Positions 49,501 to 60,795 of a stretch of 64,000 bases of DNA are shown piece by piece. The DNA comes from Phalacrocorax aristotelis (Eukaryota > Chordata > Aves > Suliformes > Phalacrocoracidae). Each line of letters opens with the position of its first letter. Within the stretch, counting starts at the first letter, position 1. A program made the translations under genes and the position numbers. The notes under the pieces were generated by a model. That model made no database searches. It saw nothing but the letters and a program-made list of their open reading frames with translations, and was not told the origin of the DNA. The stretch is taken from contig NC_134277.1 in the NCBI RefSeq assembly GCF_949628215.1, forward strand, positions 1,805,183 through 1,869,182. The letters run 5' to 3'.

Positions 49501-50396
49501 TCTGGAATTTATCCTCTCCCCAGTTCTGATTTTTATATATAAAATAAGACTTTTAAATATAAATGTAAAAATATATGTACATTTTTAAAGAGATATCTAT
49601 TTAAATATATAAAATATATAAATTAATTAAAATATAAATAAATAAAATGCATAAAAAAGACATTTTAAACTATAAGAACACAGCAACCCTGATTTCTGCT
49701 CTTCTCCCCCTGCTCTTCATCTGCTTATCTCTCTTGACAGGTAGGTCTAAAAGTGAATTATGTCAACTGGTGAAGAAGCATCATTTCTCCAGGCCAAGGG
49801 TAATGGCCAGAATATGACATTGCTGATGTAATAAAAAGCAACTGTCCCTGATTGATAATTGATTATGTCCTGGAAGTGATCACTAGGACTGGTGTCTTAA
49901 ATTTCTCCTCTTCCACCATATAAAAGGGACCTGTTCTTTGCAGGGGAAGGATACCATGTCACTGCGCTGCAGAGAGGGATGTGCCTTGTAGCAGCAATGC
50001 TTTCAGATATGGTTCTGCTCATTTTCTTTCCCTTTTCCATCGCTCTTCACTGCATCGTCTCTCCTTCTCCATGACCTGGCCAGCAGCTCTTGGAAAAGGT
50101 CAGTCCGCATCCTCAGGAGCGTGGGGTCATGAGGTTGAAGAAAGATGTTCCAGCAAGTGACATCCAGGATGGGCTGGAGGGGAATGGGATGGTGTGGAGT
50201 CAGGAGCGAGAGGTGGGAGACACTTTTTACATGAAACACAGCAGGTCAGGCCTTGGAGTGTGGTTTCTGGTTCAAAACCAGTAGATGATCCTTCTCTAAC
50301 ACAGTAGCACGGAAGTGGCACCACATTGAGGACGTCTCAAGGGGCACCTGGATGCTCTGGGCTTCCTGTAGGTGCTCTGAGTCCTGCTATGTACAC
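43578..50396. other. Noncoding sequence, no gene seen
   Basis: No supported gene, LTR or CR1 tail. Frames stay close to or below 106 codons. An AT-rich tract near 49.6 kb is listed separately. The sequence is otherwise ordinary, single-copy-looking and CpG-poor. Confidence 0.5.
49530..49670. repeat. AT-rich low-complexity tract
   Basis: About 140 bp made largely of TATA, AAAT and TTAA motifs, with almost no G or C. Multiple TATATA strings occur, but they form no credible promoter in this context. It is a low-complexity tract of low melting stability. Confidence 0.85.
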
Positions 50397-50532
50397 ATAG
50401 AATCATAGGCTCATAGGATGGTTTGGGTTGGAAGGGACCTTTAGAGGCCATCCAGTCCAACCCCCTGCAGTGAGCAGGGACATCTCCCACTAGGCCACGT
50501 TGCTCGGAGCCCCGTCCAGCCTGGCCTTGACA
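50397..50532 (-). mobile_element. CR1 LINE 3' fragment
   Basis: On the + strand the stretch begins ATAGAATCATAGGCTCATAG and continues with GGTTTGGGTTGGAAGGGACC, the reverse complement of the CR1 3' tail and the adjacent 3' region. The next block (TTGCTCGGAGCCCCGTCCAG) matches the end of ORF2 before the sequence diverges near 50,532. The copy is about 136 bp, severely 5'-truncated, with a well-preserved tail. Confidence 0.92.
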
Positions 50533-51805
50533 CATAAGACATGCCCATTCCTTTTCATTATCTGACATGAGCCTGGCAGTTGGGGCTGGAAGGAAGCGCC
50601 ATGCTATCACTGCGGCATCTCACCTTGTTCAGCCACCTGTGGGGCGGACACTATGACTGTCTGAAGCACCTCGCAAGGTATCACTAGCTAAGTGGGATAC
50701 TGAAGTTGGCCCCAAGGGTTTTTGACAGCGAATCCAAGTGGCGTGCCTGCTCTTAGGGAAAGATTGCAGAATAGCACCCAGGCAAACCAGAAAGTACCTG
50801 GAGGAAAGCCAGCAGAAAACCAAAGAGATTTCAACCATGGTCTGGGAATAGAAAGGGAAAAAATATTTTTTTTCAAGACTGGGAGACAGTAGCAGCCTAC
50901 TCTTATTTACAGGGGAATAATAGCCAACTTCTCCAGGACTGCATGATGGAGTCAGAGAAGGACATTCACAGCAGGAAAGAGATACCTACAGTTAGACACT
51001 TGAATTTCCTGTACCTCAGCTCAAAATTAAGCTGGGGAGAACGCTAGCTGATTTGATCTTGTGCAGTAGGAAAGTCATTTAAAGTTGGAAGTGTCTTTCT
51101 GCCTATCCCCACTATACCGAGTAATATGACTGCCAGGACTCCCAAATACCAATGTAATATAAATCTACTGTTGTACTTTTTTGTTTCATTAAATCATCTG
51201 GATGTGGAACCGTGAATAAAAATTCATTATGAGTCCAGTGCAAAATCACCCACATTTTTTCTAGATTCTTTTACAGGTCTACAAATCTCTGGCACCAGCT
51301 GTCATGTAAGGCAGTTTGAAGACAATGAAAACAAGCTCTGAGAGGCATTAGAGAGTTTGTGTCTCTAGCTGAAATACTTTCTTCTACTTCTTTCTTGAAA
51401 CTTTTTAGTGTGGGAATTAGATTGTCTCCTAGGATGCTTGGAGTGGGAACAAAAGTACAAGATTGAATATGATTGGGTTATGCAAGCATTTTAGGGTACA
51501 AATCGGAATGCTGGAGATGAAAAGTGAATTACTACTTATATGGTGTCTCCCCCCCATGCCCCAAAAAAGAAAACTGCTAGAGGAGAATCTGTGAATATGT
51601 AAAAAATAAGAAAATAAGCAGTTAGGATAAGCTTGTTACTCCATTGAAATGAGACTGCAGAAGACTTAAGTCTTCTGTGGATTCTTTGCATTTTATTTGC
51701 ATAAAAGCTCAGTATTTTTCTGATAAGATACTTCAAAAACCCAAATTTTATCTTGAAGAGTAGAAGAGGATAAGGAGAGAGTTTGGTAAAGAATACCTCG
51801 ATAGG
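50533..51805. other. Noncoding sequence, no gene seen
   Basis: No gene or mobile-element end identified. The sequence is AT-richer than the first half of the window. Small T- and A-runs occur. No structure beyond this was seen. Confidence 0.5.
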
Positions 51806-51873
51806 TTAGATTAGATTAGATTAAATTAATTTAGATTAGATTAGATTAGATTAGATTAGATGATTAGATTAGA
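51806..51873. repeat. (TTAGA)n pentanucleotide array
   Basis: About twelve TTAGA units over 68 bp. They are interrupted by a TTAAATTAATTTAGA segment and one shortened unit (GATGATTAGA). The interruptions indicate an older array than the perfect one at 53.4 kb. It is not the vertebrate telomere repeat TTAGGG. Confidence 0.9.
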
Positions 51874-51979
51874 GGGAAATCGCAGTTGCCTGGAGGAGAG
51901 CAGGGGCAGAACCCACCTTCATACAGAGCCAAAAAGGAGGATTGAGGAATGTGCAGATGGCATTTCCCGACTTCAGGTC

Positions 51980-52330
51980 TTGAGAAGATACAGGAATGAA
52001 TTAGTTATAAATTAATGAGCACCTGGAAGTACTAATATGGTGATGAAAAACAATGACTATGGATCTGTCAAGAACGAATCATGTCAAACTAATATACTTT
52101 CAGTTTTGACAAGATAATGGGATCAGGGAGGAACAGAAGACTGTTACGTCTTGGTTCTGACAAAGCATTTGGCACTGCCTCATACGATACTGCCACAAGC
52201 AAACTCAGAAATGTTAAGGTACTATTCATCTTCCCTGTATTAGGTGTGCATTGGGTATCTGTTTCTGAGCCAGTCACCCTGACATAGTTAAAGAGGAGTA
52301 TTCAGAAATAATTAATCTCAACCCTCTTAG
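51980..52330 (+). mobile_element. Decayed CR1-type ORF2 (reverse-transcriptase) fragment
   Basis: Several blocks in order resemble the early reverse-transcriptase part of a CR1 ORF2 on the + strand. They are the nucleotides around 52,058-52,090 (GATCTGTCAAGAACGAATCA, then ATGTCAAACTAAT), a 'G..KNESCQTN'-like reading, and a later block around 52,145-52,215. That later block reads as a TLVLTKHLALPH-type corruption of the conserved LDFSKAFDTVPH motif, followed by a KLRK-like segment (GCAAACTCAGAAATGTTAAG). Stops and indels are numerous. The fragment's order and orientation are consistent, but its edges are uncertain. It belongs to a different, older CR1 subfamily than the GC-rich copies. Confidence 0.65.
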
Positions 52331-53433
52331 ACAATGAGCTTAAGATGGGACAAATTGCACTCTGCAGGTGCCCATTTCTCTCCTCTGACTGTAAAAACAA
52401 CCTAGGGTTACTGGCTCAGCATTTTTCATCTGTCTTTTAGACACTTAACTTAGGGCAGATGAATCTTACTCAGAGTCTAAATCAATGGTTCATCTTTTTC
52501 TCCCTCTCTCTTTTTTTTTTTTTTCCACTTAAATATTCCCACTGAGTGAAGATAATTGTCATGACGACTTAATACAGATTTGCTGTCAACCAGAAGAGAA
52601 GATCAAATAGTCTTCCTGCCGTGGAAACTTATTTAGCATTTTTTCTGAGCAACTTAAACTTCTAAAATTTAGTGCAGCACCAAGTTTGGAAGGGATGAAC
52701 TCACAGGAGAATTCAGAGTAACATCCATCACCTGGACAGACTGTGCCTAAGCAACAAGATCAAATTCAGTAATGGTAAAGACAAAGACGAAGCACAGAGC
52801 AAAAGGGAAAAAGAGAGATCTAACATGTTTACTTTGAAATGAGAAAATATGGGAAGAAAAACAGTAATTACCTCATCTAGCAGCCTGGGAATCTGTTAAA
52901 CATCACATAGATACACCAACGTAAAGGACTGAATCTAAGTCTCACAGGACTTTTTCTTTCTCTTGCCCTCTCCTGATTCTCTTTCTGTTTCCCCCTTTCC
53001 CTCCCCTTCCCCTTTCCTTTTTCTCAGGTATCTTATGACATTTTATTCTCACTGAGATAGCATTTGTGCATCCAGAGGCTGTCACCCTTTGTTCTCTGCT
53101 GGAACATGATGAGAACCTGCAATATCTAAGACACCATCTTTATCACTTCCCGTAATGTGTGATGGAGGCATCCCGTGCACTCAGCAAGATCTCCCTGGAA
53201 GACTAATAGTTGTAATAAAAATAAAAAACATTTAAACCTCAGACACTTCCCCCTTCCTCTGGAAGCTCACACCAATTCTCCAACAATGAAAACAGTTTAA
53301 TTTTTTTTCTTGAAACTAGTTTTTAAGTTCTTCTTTCCTCCAAAGAGTGCTTTTCATTTCCTGGTCAAGAATACTATATAAAATATACTTTTCTTTATTG
53401 GGGGAACCATATAGTGTAGCTGGACCTTGATGC
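52331..53433. other. Noncoding sequence, no gene seen
   Basis: No gene seen. The stretch contains a T run (52,510-52,524) and a pyrimidine-rich patch near 52,980-53,030, which precedes the large TTCC array. Nothing else recognisable. Confidence 0.5.
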
Positions 53434-53875
53434 CCTTCCTTTCCTTCCTTCCTTCCTTCCTTCCTTCCTTCCTTCCTTCCTTCCTTCCTTCCTTCCTTCC
53501 TTCCTTCCTTCCTTCCTTCCTTCCTTCCTTCCTTCCTTCCTTCCTTCCTTCCTTCCTTCCTTCCTTCCTTCCTTCCTTCCTTCCTTCCTTCCTTCCTTCC
53601 TTCCTTCCTTCCTTCCTTCCTTCCTTCCTTCCTTCCTTCCTTCCTTCCTTCCTTCCTTCCTTCCTTCCTTCCTTCCTTCCTTCCTTCCTTCCTTCCTTCC
53701 TTCCTTCCTTCCTTCCTTCCTTCCTTCCTTCCTTCCTTCCTTCCTTCCTTCCTTCCTTCCTTCCTTCCTTCCTTCCTTCCTTCCTTCCTTCCTTCCTTCC
53801 TTCCTTCCTTCCTTCCTTCCTCCCTCCCTTCCTCCCTTCCTCCCTCCCTCCCTTCTTTCTCTCTTTCTCTCTCTG
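53434..53875. repeat. (TTCC)n tetranucleotide array, about 95 perfect units
   Basis: From 53,441 to 53,820 every unit is TTCC with no interruption (380 bp). A degenerate edge follows (TCCC, TTCT and CTCT units) to about 53,875. Perfect arrays of this size are usually recent expansions and mutate rapidly. The plus strand is pure pyrimidine and the minus strand pure purine, a mirror-symmetric tract able to form triplex H-DNA. Long frames through it (Phe-Leu-Pro-Ser or Arg-Lys-Glu-Gly repeats) are artefacts. Its true length in the genome may differ from the assembled length. Confidence 0.97.
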
Positions 53876-54204
53876 TTTATGGATGAATTTTGGCTTTTTT
53901 TTTTTCTTTTTCTTACACCATAACTGCTGCTCTGAGAAACGCAGTGCAGCAACAGATTTCCTGCGGGACTCACGCCATACTGCTTATGGTGGATACATCC
54001 CACTGCGCTCCAGCTTTACGGAAGGCAGATATCTGAGATGCAGAGGAGCTTCCCAAGACCTTCATGCACTTGAGATGGACGAATCAGCCTGTGAAGGCAC
54101 GGACATTTTTTCATAGATTAAAGACGGAATGTAGGGTGATGATTCACCTGATTTGTTTTAGATGTCAGCTTTTGGGAGGTGAGAAAAATGGGGAAATGGA
54201 CTCC

Positions 54205-54275
54205 AGGTCTGTGGTGACTCTGGAGGGAGCCCTGGGTGACCACTTCAGGTGAAGACACGCACAGCCTAAATGCCT
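54205..54275 (+). repeat. Unnamed dispersed repeat, copy 1
   Basis: The core GACTCTGGAGGGAGCC, the following GGTGACCACTTCAGGTGAAG and then AGCCTAAATG correspond, in order, to the blocks in the other four copies (60.3, 61.4, 61.8 and 62.8 kb). The match is by eye and diverged. Confidence 0.45.
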
Positions 54276-54846
54276 ATATTTAGCCAGACAAATACCCCTC
54301 CCTTTCAAAGGCGGATATTTGCGTTCCCTGGTCAAAATAAAGGCAGCTCATCCAATTGAGATGGATCTCCTTTCAGAGATATGCACATCTCTCCACTAAA
54401 CCAAGACCAAAATCACTCACTTAAACCAGACCTCAAACTTTAGTGTTGACTGAAAGGAGCCCTTCACTAAGTATCTCTAAAAGAAATTTAAGTGCTGCAG
54501 AGACATTGTCCTTCAAGTTCACCAGAGGGAGTTCTGGAGGTGAGGAGAGGGCCGAAAGGCAATTCTCTTCCCTGAAGGAAAACGGAGCTGATGTTTGCTG
54601 TTTGTTTTCCAGTTTTGAGAAAAGCTGCCTAACCTTCTAAGTTTTATATAGAGCAAGTTATAATTATCTTCTTTTTGCTTTTATTAATGTAGAACTCAAA
54701 CTTTCAAATTCAATCTTTCCAGTCCCTCTTGAAAAGGTTATTTACTGAATTGTGGTGGTGCCCAGAAAATGAATTCATCATTGCCCAGATGTTCTGAGGG
54801 TGTGTGTTGAACTGAGCACTTCACAGCCTGGGAACTCGCCCTTGTA

Positions 54847-54890
54847 GGTTCTTGGTTTGCCATTGGTAGCCAAGAAACGTGCCAAGAACC
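54847..54890. repeat. Small inverted repeat (GGTTCTTGG / CCAAGAACC)
   Basis: Nine-base perfect arms at 54,847-54,855 and 54,882-54,890, separated by 26 bases that include a second, nested CCAAG arm. A short stem-loop is possible. No polymerase III signals or conserved pre-miRNA arm was recognised. Confidence 0.6.
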
Positions 54891-56603
54891 AGGTTACCCA
54901 GAAACAGGTGACCTGGCGCGGTACATCAGGAAGCGCATTTTTGGGGGGGTTTCCACGGAGCTGCTGCGGAGGAACAATCCATTTTAATAAAACTATGTTC
55001 TGCAGCTGAAAACCACTACCCGTTCCTCTCGGGTTTCTGATTGCTTACCCTTTACAGCAGTGTTTCCCCATCTTTTTTCAATCAGAGGTTTGCTTAACCT
55101 AAGTTAGAAACAGATAGAGAAATGGTTTGTCTTGTGTTCCCTTTTTGTCTGCTAGTTGGAAAAGAAAGAAATGTGATGGATAAAGAAATTAAGTTACTGC
55201 CCTCCTTTAGACAAAAATATAAATAATTAAGAAATTGTTATGTTACAGCATTAACTGGGAATATTTTAATTTGAAAAGCTGAGAAGTTTTTCTCCCTTTG
55301 TACAAGCACTGACACACACCTGTCAGCTGGGCAGGAATTTCCAAAGGAGAAATTGCATGTGCCTTTCTGGTCCGTTCAGGAACACAAGTGGTTTGGAGAG
55401 CATCTGTTGGACAGCTTTCTGGGTTGTTTTCATCCATTAATGAGAGAGCAGCTTATGTTATTTGCCTTTTGTGCCTTTTAGTTGTTCCTGTAGTTTCAAG
55501 CCAGGGGCTAGTAAAAGTAAGTTCTAAAAAACCAAACAAAGCCTCTGACAGCTCCCATCCGTGCCAACATGCTCTATTATCCCATTTGTAACTTTTCCAT
55601 TTGTGCCTGAGGAGTCTTTCTGAGAGCAAAATACGTTGGAAGAGGATGTATGAGGTTTTTTAACCATCTACATTATTAAGCCAAGCTTTTTAGACAGTTT
55701 GCAGGGAAGTTAGGTGCCCCATAAAGCTGCAGTGGAAATAGTCATATGTGTCTCTGTGTGTGCATTTCTTCCTACATGTGCAGAACCTGAGGTGAGTTAC
55801 ATTTCTTGGTAAAATCAAGGAAGACCCTGTTCCCCACAATAAGTAACAGCCCGGAGAGGATTACATGCTCAGCCTGGTGTTTTCCTCTCCTTTAATACAA
55901 GGATTTGGACCTGAGCACCTCGTGAGTGCCTTGATTGACCCTATCAGTTCAGGCCACTGATTCTGAACAAAACATCCTCTCCATCCAGCACCACCTTCCC
56001 AAAATTGATATATTTGCACCAACTTCTTTAATTTCAAAAGGACAAAATTGTTTTTAATAAAGAAACTCCAAAGATTTCATTAGGAATGTTCCAAAACAGC
56101 TCCAGTCACATACCTATAAAAATCTATGAGCCTTAAGAGGATCCAAGGATCCGTCACCTTCAGCAGATATAAGTAGTTAGACAACAGTTAGGAAGATAAG
56201 ATTTTACAAACAAATTATTTTTCCTGGCAAAAGTGTCTTTTTAAAATGGAACTCTGAAAGTTATTCAGCATTTCCTATTGTTCTTAGAGTTCTTGTTTTT
56301 GTTTTTCAGTACTCTTAAAAAATTTTATTAAAACGCAGTTGGGTTGCAATAAAATTCCCGAATATGTCTGTAGGGTGAAAACAGAGTTTGATAAGAAAGT
56401 TGTGGGTTTTTTCCTTCCCTTCAGCAGAAATAGAAATGCTACAAAATAATCAATGAGAAATAGAAAACGTTTTGTTTAATATATATGCTTTGCAAATGTT
56501 TTTAGTACTTTCCTCAAAGATTCTATTTTTTTACACCTGGCATTTGTGAATTAGGATTTTCCTTAAACTTGCTTTCTTCAGACAGAATGTGGAGACATCT
56601 TCA

Positions 56604-57192
56604 TACACTGGTTTTGGCTGGGATAGAGTTAATTTTTTTCACCGAAGCTGGGATAGTGCTGATGGCACATTGAGGTTTTAGTTGTTCAGTAGCAGCCCAG
56701 TGTCACGAAGTAGCGCCTGTACTGGTCAGGGACCTTTCCAGCCTCCCGTGCTCTGCTGGAGGCACAAGAAGCCGGGAGGGGAGGGGACACAGACAAGTCA
56801 GCTGACCCAAACTGGCCAATGGGATATTCCATATCATATGACATCATGACCAGTATATTAACATGGGGAGCTGGCCGGGGGGGAGCGATTGCGGCTCAGG
56901 AACCGGTGGCATCGGTGGGTGGGTGGTGAGCGGTTGCATCACTTGTGGTTCATTTTGGTGGTTTATTCCCCCTCCCCCCACTAGGTTTCTCCTCTGTTGT
57001 TGTTTTCCTTTTCTTTACATTATTATTGTCATTGCTATTATTGCTTTATTTTAATTATTAACCTGTTCTTATCTCAGCCCACGAGCTTTCTCACTTTTAC
57101 CCCTCCAGCTCTCTCCCCGTGCCGCCGGTGGGCAGGGAGCGAGCGGCTGGGTGGGGCTGAGTTGCCGGCTGGGGCTAAACCACAACATACAC
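56604..57192 (+). mobile_element. Solo LTR of a bird endogenous retrovirus, with target-site duplication
   Basis: The LTR spans 56,609-57,187 (579 bp). It starts TGGTTTTGGCTGG and ends AACCACAACA, so it keeps the canonical TG...CA ends. The five bases TACAC occur immediately before (56,604-56,608) and immediately after (57,188-57,192), a perfect target-site duplication; 5 bp is typical of ERVL-type elements. Inside are a CCAAT box (56,816-56,820), a decayed TATA element (TATATTA, 56,854-56,860), and a downstream U5-like part containing TCTCAGCCCACGAGCTTTCT. No gag, pol or env lies inside. The internal part was removed by LTR-LTR recombination, leaving a noncoding relic. The family assignment is from memory of bird LTR patterns. 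Confidence 0.9.
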
Positions 57193-57974
57193 CTTTAGCT
57201 CGCTCTACACTTCCATGAACTGTGTATCTGAAGGCCATGTATAAAATACACCAGGATACTGTACGGTTACACCCCATAACATTTTTTGCTGCGTGAGGAA
57301 GTGGTGGAAGTTGGCTCTTGCACATTTCAACAACGCTACTCAGCCAAGCATAAGAATAAGGGAGCAGAATGGAAAAAAAAAGAAAGAAAATAAAAGAAAC
57401 ACACCAGTCTCTGGAACATTTATTTTTTGCCAGGATTTTAGGTATTTTCAGTTTAGGAACATTTTCCAGCTTCTCTATTAAAAACTTTGTCTTAGTTATA
57501 AATAGCTCTGCTTTAGCAGAAGTGAGTGACAAATTGAATATTTTCTGATACTAAAATTTCCAAATCAGGGATCTGTCTTCTATCAGCATTGGTGCAGTCA
57601 GAATCAACAAGGCCCTATCTTTTGAAAATTTGAGATATTTGAATTGAAACAGTTCTCGCAGAGGTGTCTTTGGCAACATGTTCTGGGCTCTTTCTCAGTG
57701 TGCAGGACTGTGAAAGAATAAATTCATGTATTGTATTGGAAGGATCAGTCTTAATGTTATAAATGAGCGTGTCGAGGACTAGTGGAGGTTCATTCTTTCT
57801 CTCTCCTTATCTCCAGTTTCCTCCACGTGATCTTAGTTGAGACATAGTCTTTCAGATTCTCACCTGGTGGAAATTTATCCTCTTCTGCCTAAGGGGAAAG
57901 TAGTAATCTCGGTTTTGGATGTTATGGAGACAAAATTAAGTAAACATCTTTGGGGATGGCTGAGATAGGGTTGT

Positions 57975-58050
57975 TCTTAGCTTGAGGCAGGGGGGTGATC
58001 AGATGAAGTCTTGAGGTCCCTTCTCTATCTATTTTCCTATGATTCAGTGA
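57975..58050 (+). mobile_element. CR1 LINE 3' tail fragment
   Basis: The segment TCAGATGAAGTCTTGAGGTC, then CCTTCTCTATCTATTTTCC and TATGATTCAGTGA, is the diverged CR1 3' end on the sense strand (compare the tail at 26,010-26,079). The upstream part is not recognisable, so the copy is very short. Confidence 0.72.
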
Positions 58051-60315
58051 CGCTGAAGTGATGCTGGAGCACAGACAGGAAACCTCATCTGTGGCCAGTC
58101 ATAAAGCTTACAAATTTATTGTTTCCTTTGAGCTCCAGGTTGCTTCTTAGCGTGGAATTAAATTAAAAAGTATACTGTTCAACCATTGTAGTGGAAGACC
58201 ATTTGCATAACAATATCTCCTCTTCTGTCCATAGGGTTTTTACTCAGTAGATTATTTTTTCATTTTGCTTGTTTGTGTTTTTGCAGGCTTAGGTGTGGAA
58301 AAAATGGATTTTTACCTTGTCCCAGGACTTGAGCAAGTCATTAAACTTTCCCAGTTTTGCTTCACTGAAGTGGAGGCCATTTAAAGTATTTAATGTTCTT
58401 CAAAGCATTTTTTTTTTTTTTTGTGGCAGGAAGTCCTGTAGGTGATGCTCTGCCATGTCCATGAAGGTCTGTGGAAAAGCCTGGATGCCCAGCATCGACC
58501 AGAGGCTGAACCAGTCCAGTAAAAGCTGTAGTATCCCAGAAGGTGCCTGGTCTGGATCTCGTGAACTAAGCAGTGGCATTTCTTCTGGTTTCACATTCTC
58601 AGGATATAATTAGTTCATGTATCAGAGAGTGGGTGGAAGAGTTGAAGGAGAAACTGAAACTAGCTGCAAGTGTCACGGGAAGCTGGACTTCATGAGCCAA
58701 CAAGTTAAACTCTTATCTCCCAACAAATGGAAATGAATCAATGCTCATTAATTCCAGAGCAGCTGAGGAAGGAAGGATTTGTGTGTCTTGCTCTGCCAGA
58801 AGGAGTGAGACAAATGGAGTCTTTGGCCATCTGGGTCAATAAAGAGACAAATGACCTGTTTTGTAGAAGTATGGTGAAGAAGGGAACAGGCCACAAAAGA
58901 TTCATGCAGTTGCAGCTTAAGCATTACTTTCTGTCACCTCTAAATCAAGTTTTCTCTCTGCTTGTTAGAGCAGGTTTTATTCATTGCTTATCCTAAATCA
59001 TATCCATTCACACTTGGAGTGCAACTCATTTTTCCAAAATGTAGACACTTAGTGTTTTCTGCAGTATCTTGTGCTATCTAGCATATCCATGTGACACTGG
59101 TAGATGGGAGACTGGATTTAAGGGAGGCCCATGCCCTTCTGGAGTGGCAGCTGGAGGCCAGGCAGATGCCTTGTGGCACTGCAATTGTAGACATCTGTGT
59201 TCAAACCACTGAATCCCTCTGGTACTGGGATATTGGTCCTTCAGTGGGATGGCAGCTTTTTGTAGCAGAAGAGACTGGATGGTCAGAGTTAGGGAAGAAA
59301 CCAGCACTGTATCCCATTATTATATACACGAAGACACAGAAAATGTTTAATCGTATTGGCAGCACAGTCCTATTGTCTGAGCTCAGGCCATTTGGGGCAA
59401 CAAAGAAAGGAAAGAAAAAAATGCTACGCATCATTGGAGGAGGAGCCCTGCCAAAGAACTTGGTCCACAGGGATCATGGCAGAAAGAGAGACCCAAAGCG
59501 GCATCTTCCATGTGGTGTTAGCTTGACTCAATGGGTAACGTTAAATGAAAGGGAAGCATTTCATCGGTCTCCTGTTGATGTCAATCTCGTGTGTTGAGAT
59601 GAAAAGTTGACCTTTCTAAACTGAAATGTTCCCCTCCAGGAAAGTTTAAATATTTTGACTTTGTTCCAGTTTGAGAGGAAAACAAATGTCAAAATCTCTC
59701 CTTGTGCGAGAGCAATGTCATTGCCCCATGTGCTGTGCAGTTGCATTTATTGCTTTGTTTATTCATCGCATCTGATATTTTTCAGTGGAAAGTTTTAAAT
59801 GGTGATGTTTTGGGTTGCTTTTGAAGACTGGAACAAGGCTGAACATACTTCTCTGGGATTTCTTTTCTTCCCCTCCTCTTTTGCCAAGTAATGTGATAAA
59901 CTGAATCATGTCTAGATTCCAGATGCACGTGCCTAGATATCATTTGCACGTGAACATGAGTTTTCCTGCATGTGCAGTGGCAAGAAGATAACAAAGACAA
60001 ACAGAACCTTGTTTATGCCAAATAGTATCAGTAGGGAGCAGAGAGTAGGGAGAAAACCCAGAAATCACCATGCCAGAAATGGAGGGGGGAAATGTGTCAA
60101 AGATAAAAGGGAGAGCTCATTGCTCCCTGCCTAAATTTCAGAGAGAAACCCATGTTTAGCTGAGAAGTAAGAGATCTCCTGGATTACAGTAAATAACATA
60201 AAGTTCATCCAACATGACAGCAATACTCATCTCCTTAACTTCAGCCATTTAAAGATAAGTATCTTCTAGGATATTTCAGATGCGTATCTTTGGGTGGGAA
60301 TGAAGGCCAGTGTTG

Positions 60316-60415
60316 TCTTATTTCTCTAATGACTCTAGAGGGAGCCTAGAGGATTAGTTTCAGATAGACAACTCAATGGCTGAAGTTAGGTGAAATTAAT
60401 CCCATTTTTACTGTC
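60316..60415 (+). repeat. Unnamed dispersed repeat, copy 2
   Basis: TTTCTCTAATGACTCTAGAG then GGAGCCTAGA is followed by TTTCAGATAGACAACTCAAT and GGTGAAATTAATCCC. The same blocks recur, in order, in copies 1, 3, 4 and 5. This is the best-preserved copy together with copy 5 (62.8 kb). Confidence 0.55.
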
Positions 60416-60755
60416 CATTCCCTGTTGTTGCTCAGACTCCTGTTGAAGACACTGCATACTTTTTAACTCCAAGAGAGTTTCTAGTGAGCTAATAAAGGAA
60501 GGAATTTATGATTTCAGAAAAGGATAAACATCAAGATCCTTACTCCCAGAACACAGTCTTGAAAAAAACAGAAGGCAATCAGTGGGCTGCTACATGGACA
60601 GAAGAGTCTCGGAATATCAAATTGGTCCAGCATTTCTGTGAGATGTCAGCAATTTTTAACTGAGCTTTGCCTGGAGATATTCAACTGGTTGGAACTAATC
60701 CATTTCCAGAAGAAGTGAATCAGTGTCTAGCAATTCACTAAGCCGTTTGCCCAAG

Positions 60756-60795
60756 TGCTGGTTGCTAAAAATCTGTGCTGGTTGCTAAAAATCTG
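60756..60795. repeat. 20-bp perfect tandem duplication
   Basis: The 20-base unit at 60,756-60,775 (TGCTGGTTGCTAAAAATCTG) is repeated exactly at 60,776-60,795. An identical, undiverged pair points to a recent slippage or repair event. Confidence 0.97.

Larger units (their letters stand above)
53876..56603. other. Noncoding sequence with scattered small repeats
   Basis: No gene is supported; frames are mostly artefacts of the adjacent TTCC array. One copy of the unnamed repeat family lies at 54,205-54,275, and a small inverted repeat lies at 54,847-54,890. The remainder is AT-rich and unremarkable. Confidence 0.5.

Noticed and set aside
49530..49670. TATA-box cluster suggesting a promoter
   Set aside because: Low-complexity AT tract without GC-rich context, initiator or CpG support.
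51806..51873. Interstitial telomere repeat
   Set aside because: The unit is TTAGA, not TTAGGG, so it is a plain microsatellite.
53395..54116. Open frames of 200 or more codons on both strands (Phe-Leu-Pro-Ser and Arg-Lys-Glu-Gly repeats)
   Set aside because: Translation artefacts of the TTCC array, which lacks stops in several frames.
59091..59597. 168-codon open frame on the plus strand
   Set aside because: Not recognisable as any family; no promoter, acceptor or poly(A) context. It is the longest frame in the last 20 kb that is outside the repeats, so a transcript check is cheap, but I do not call it.
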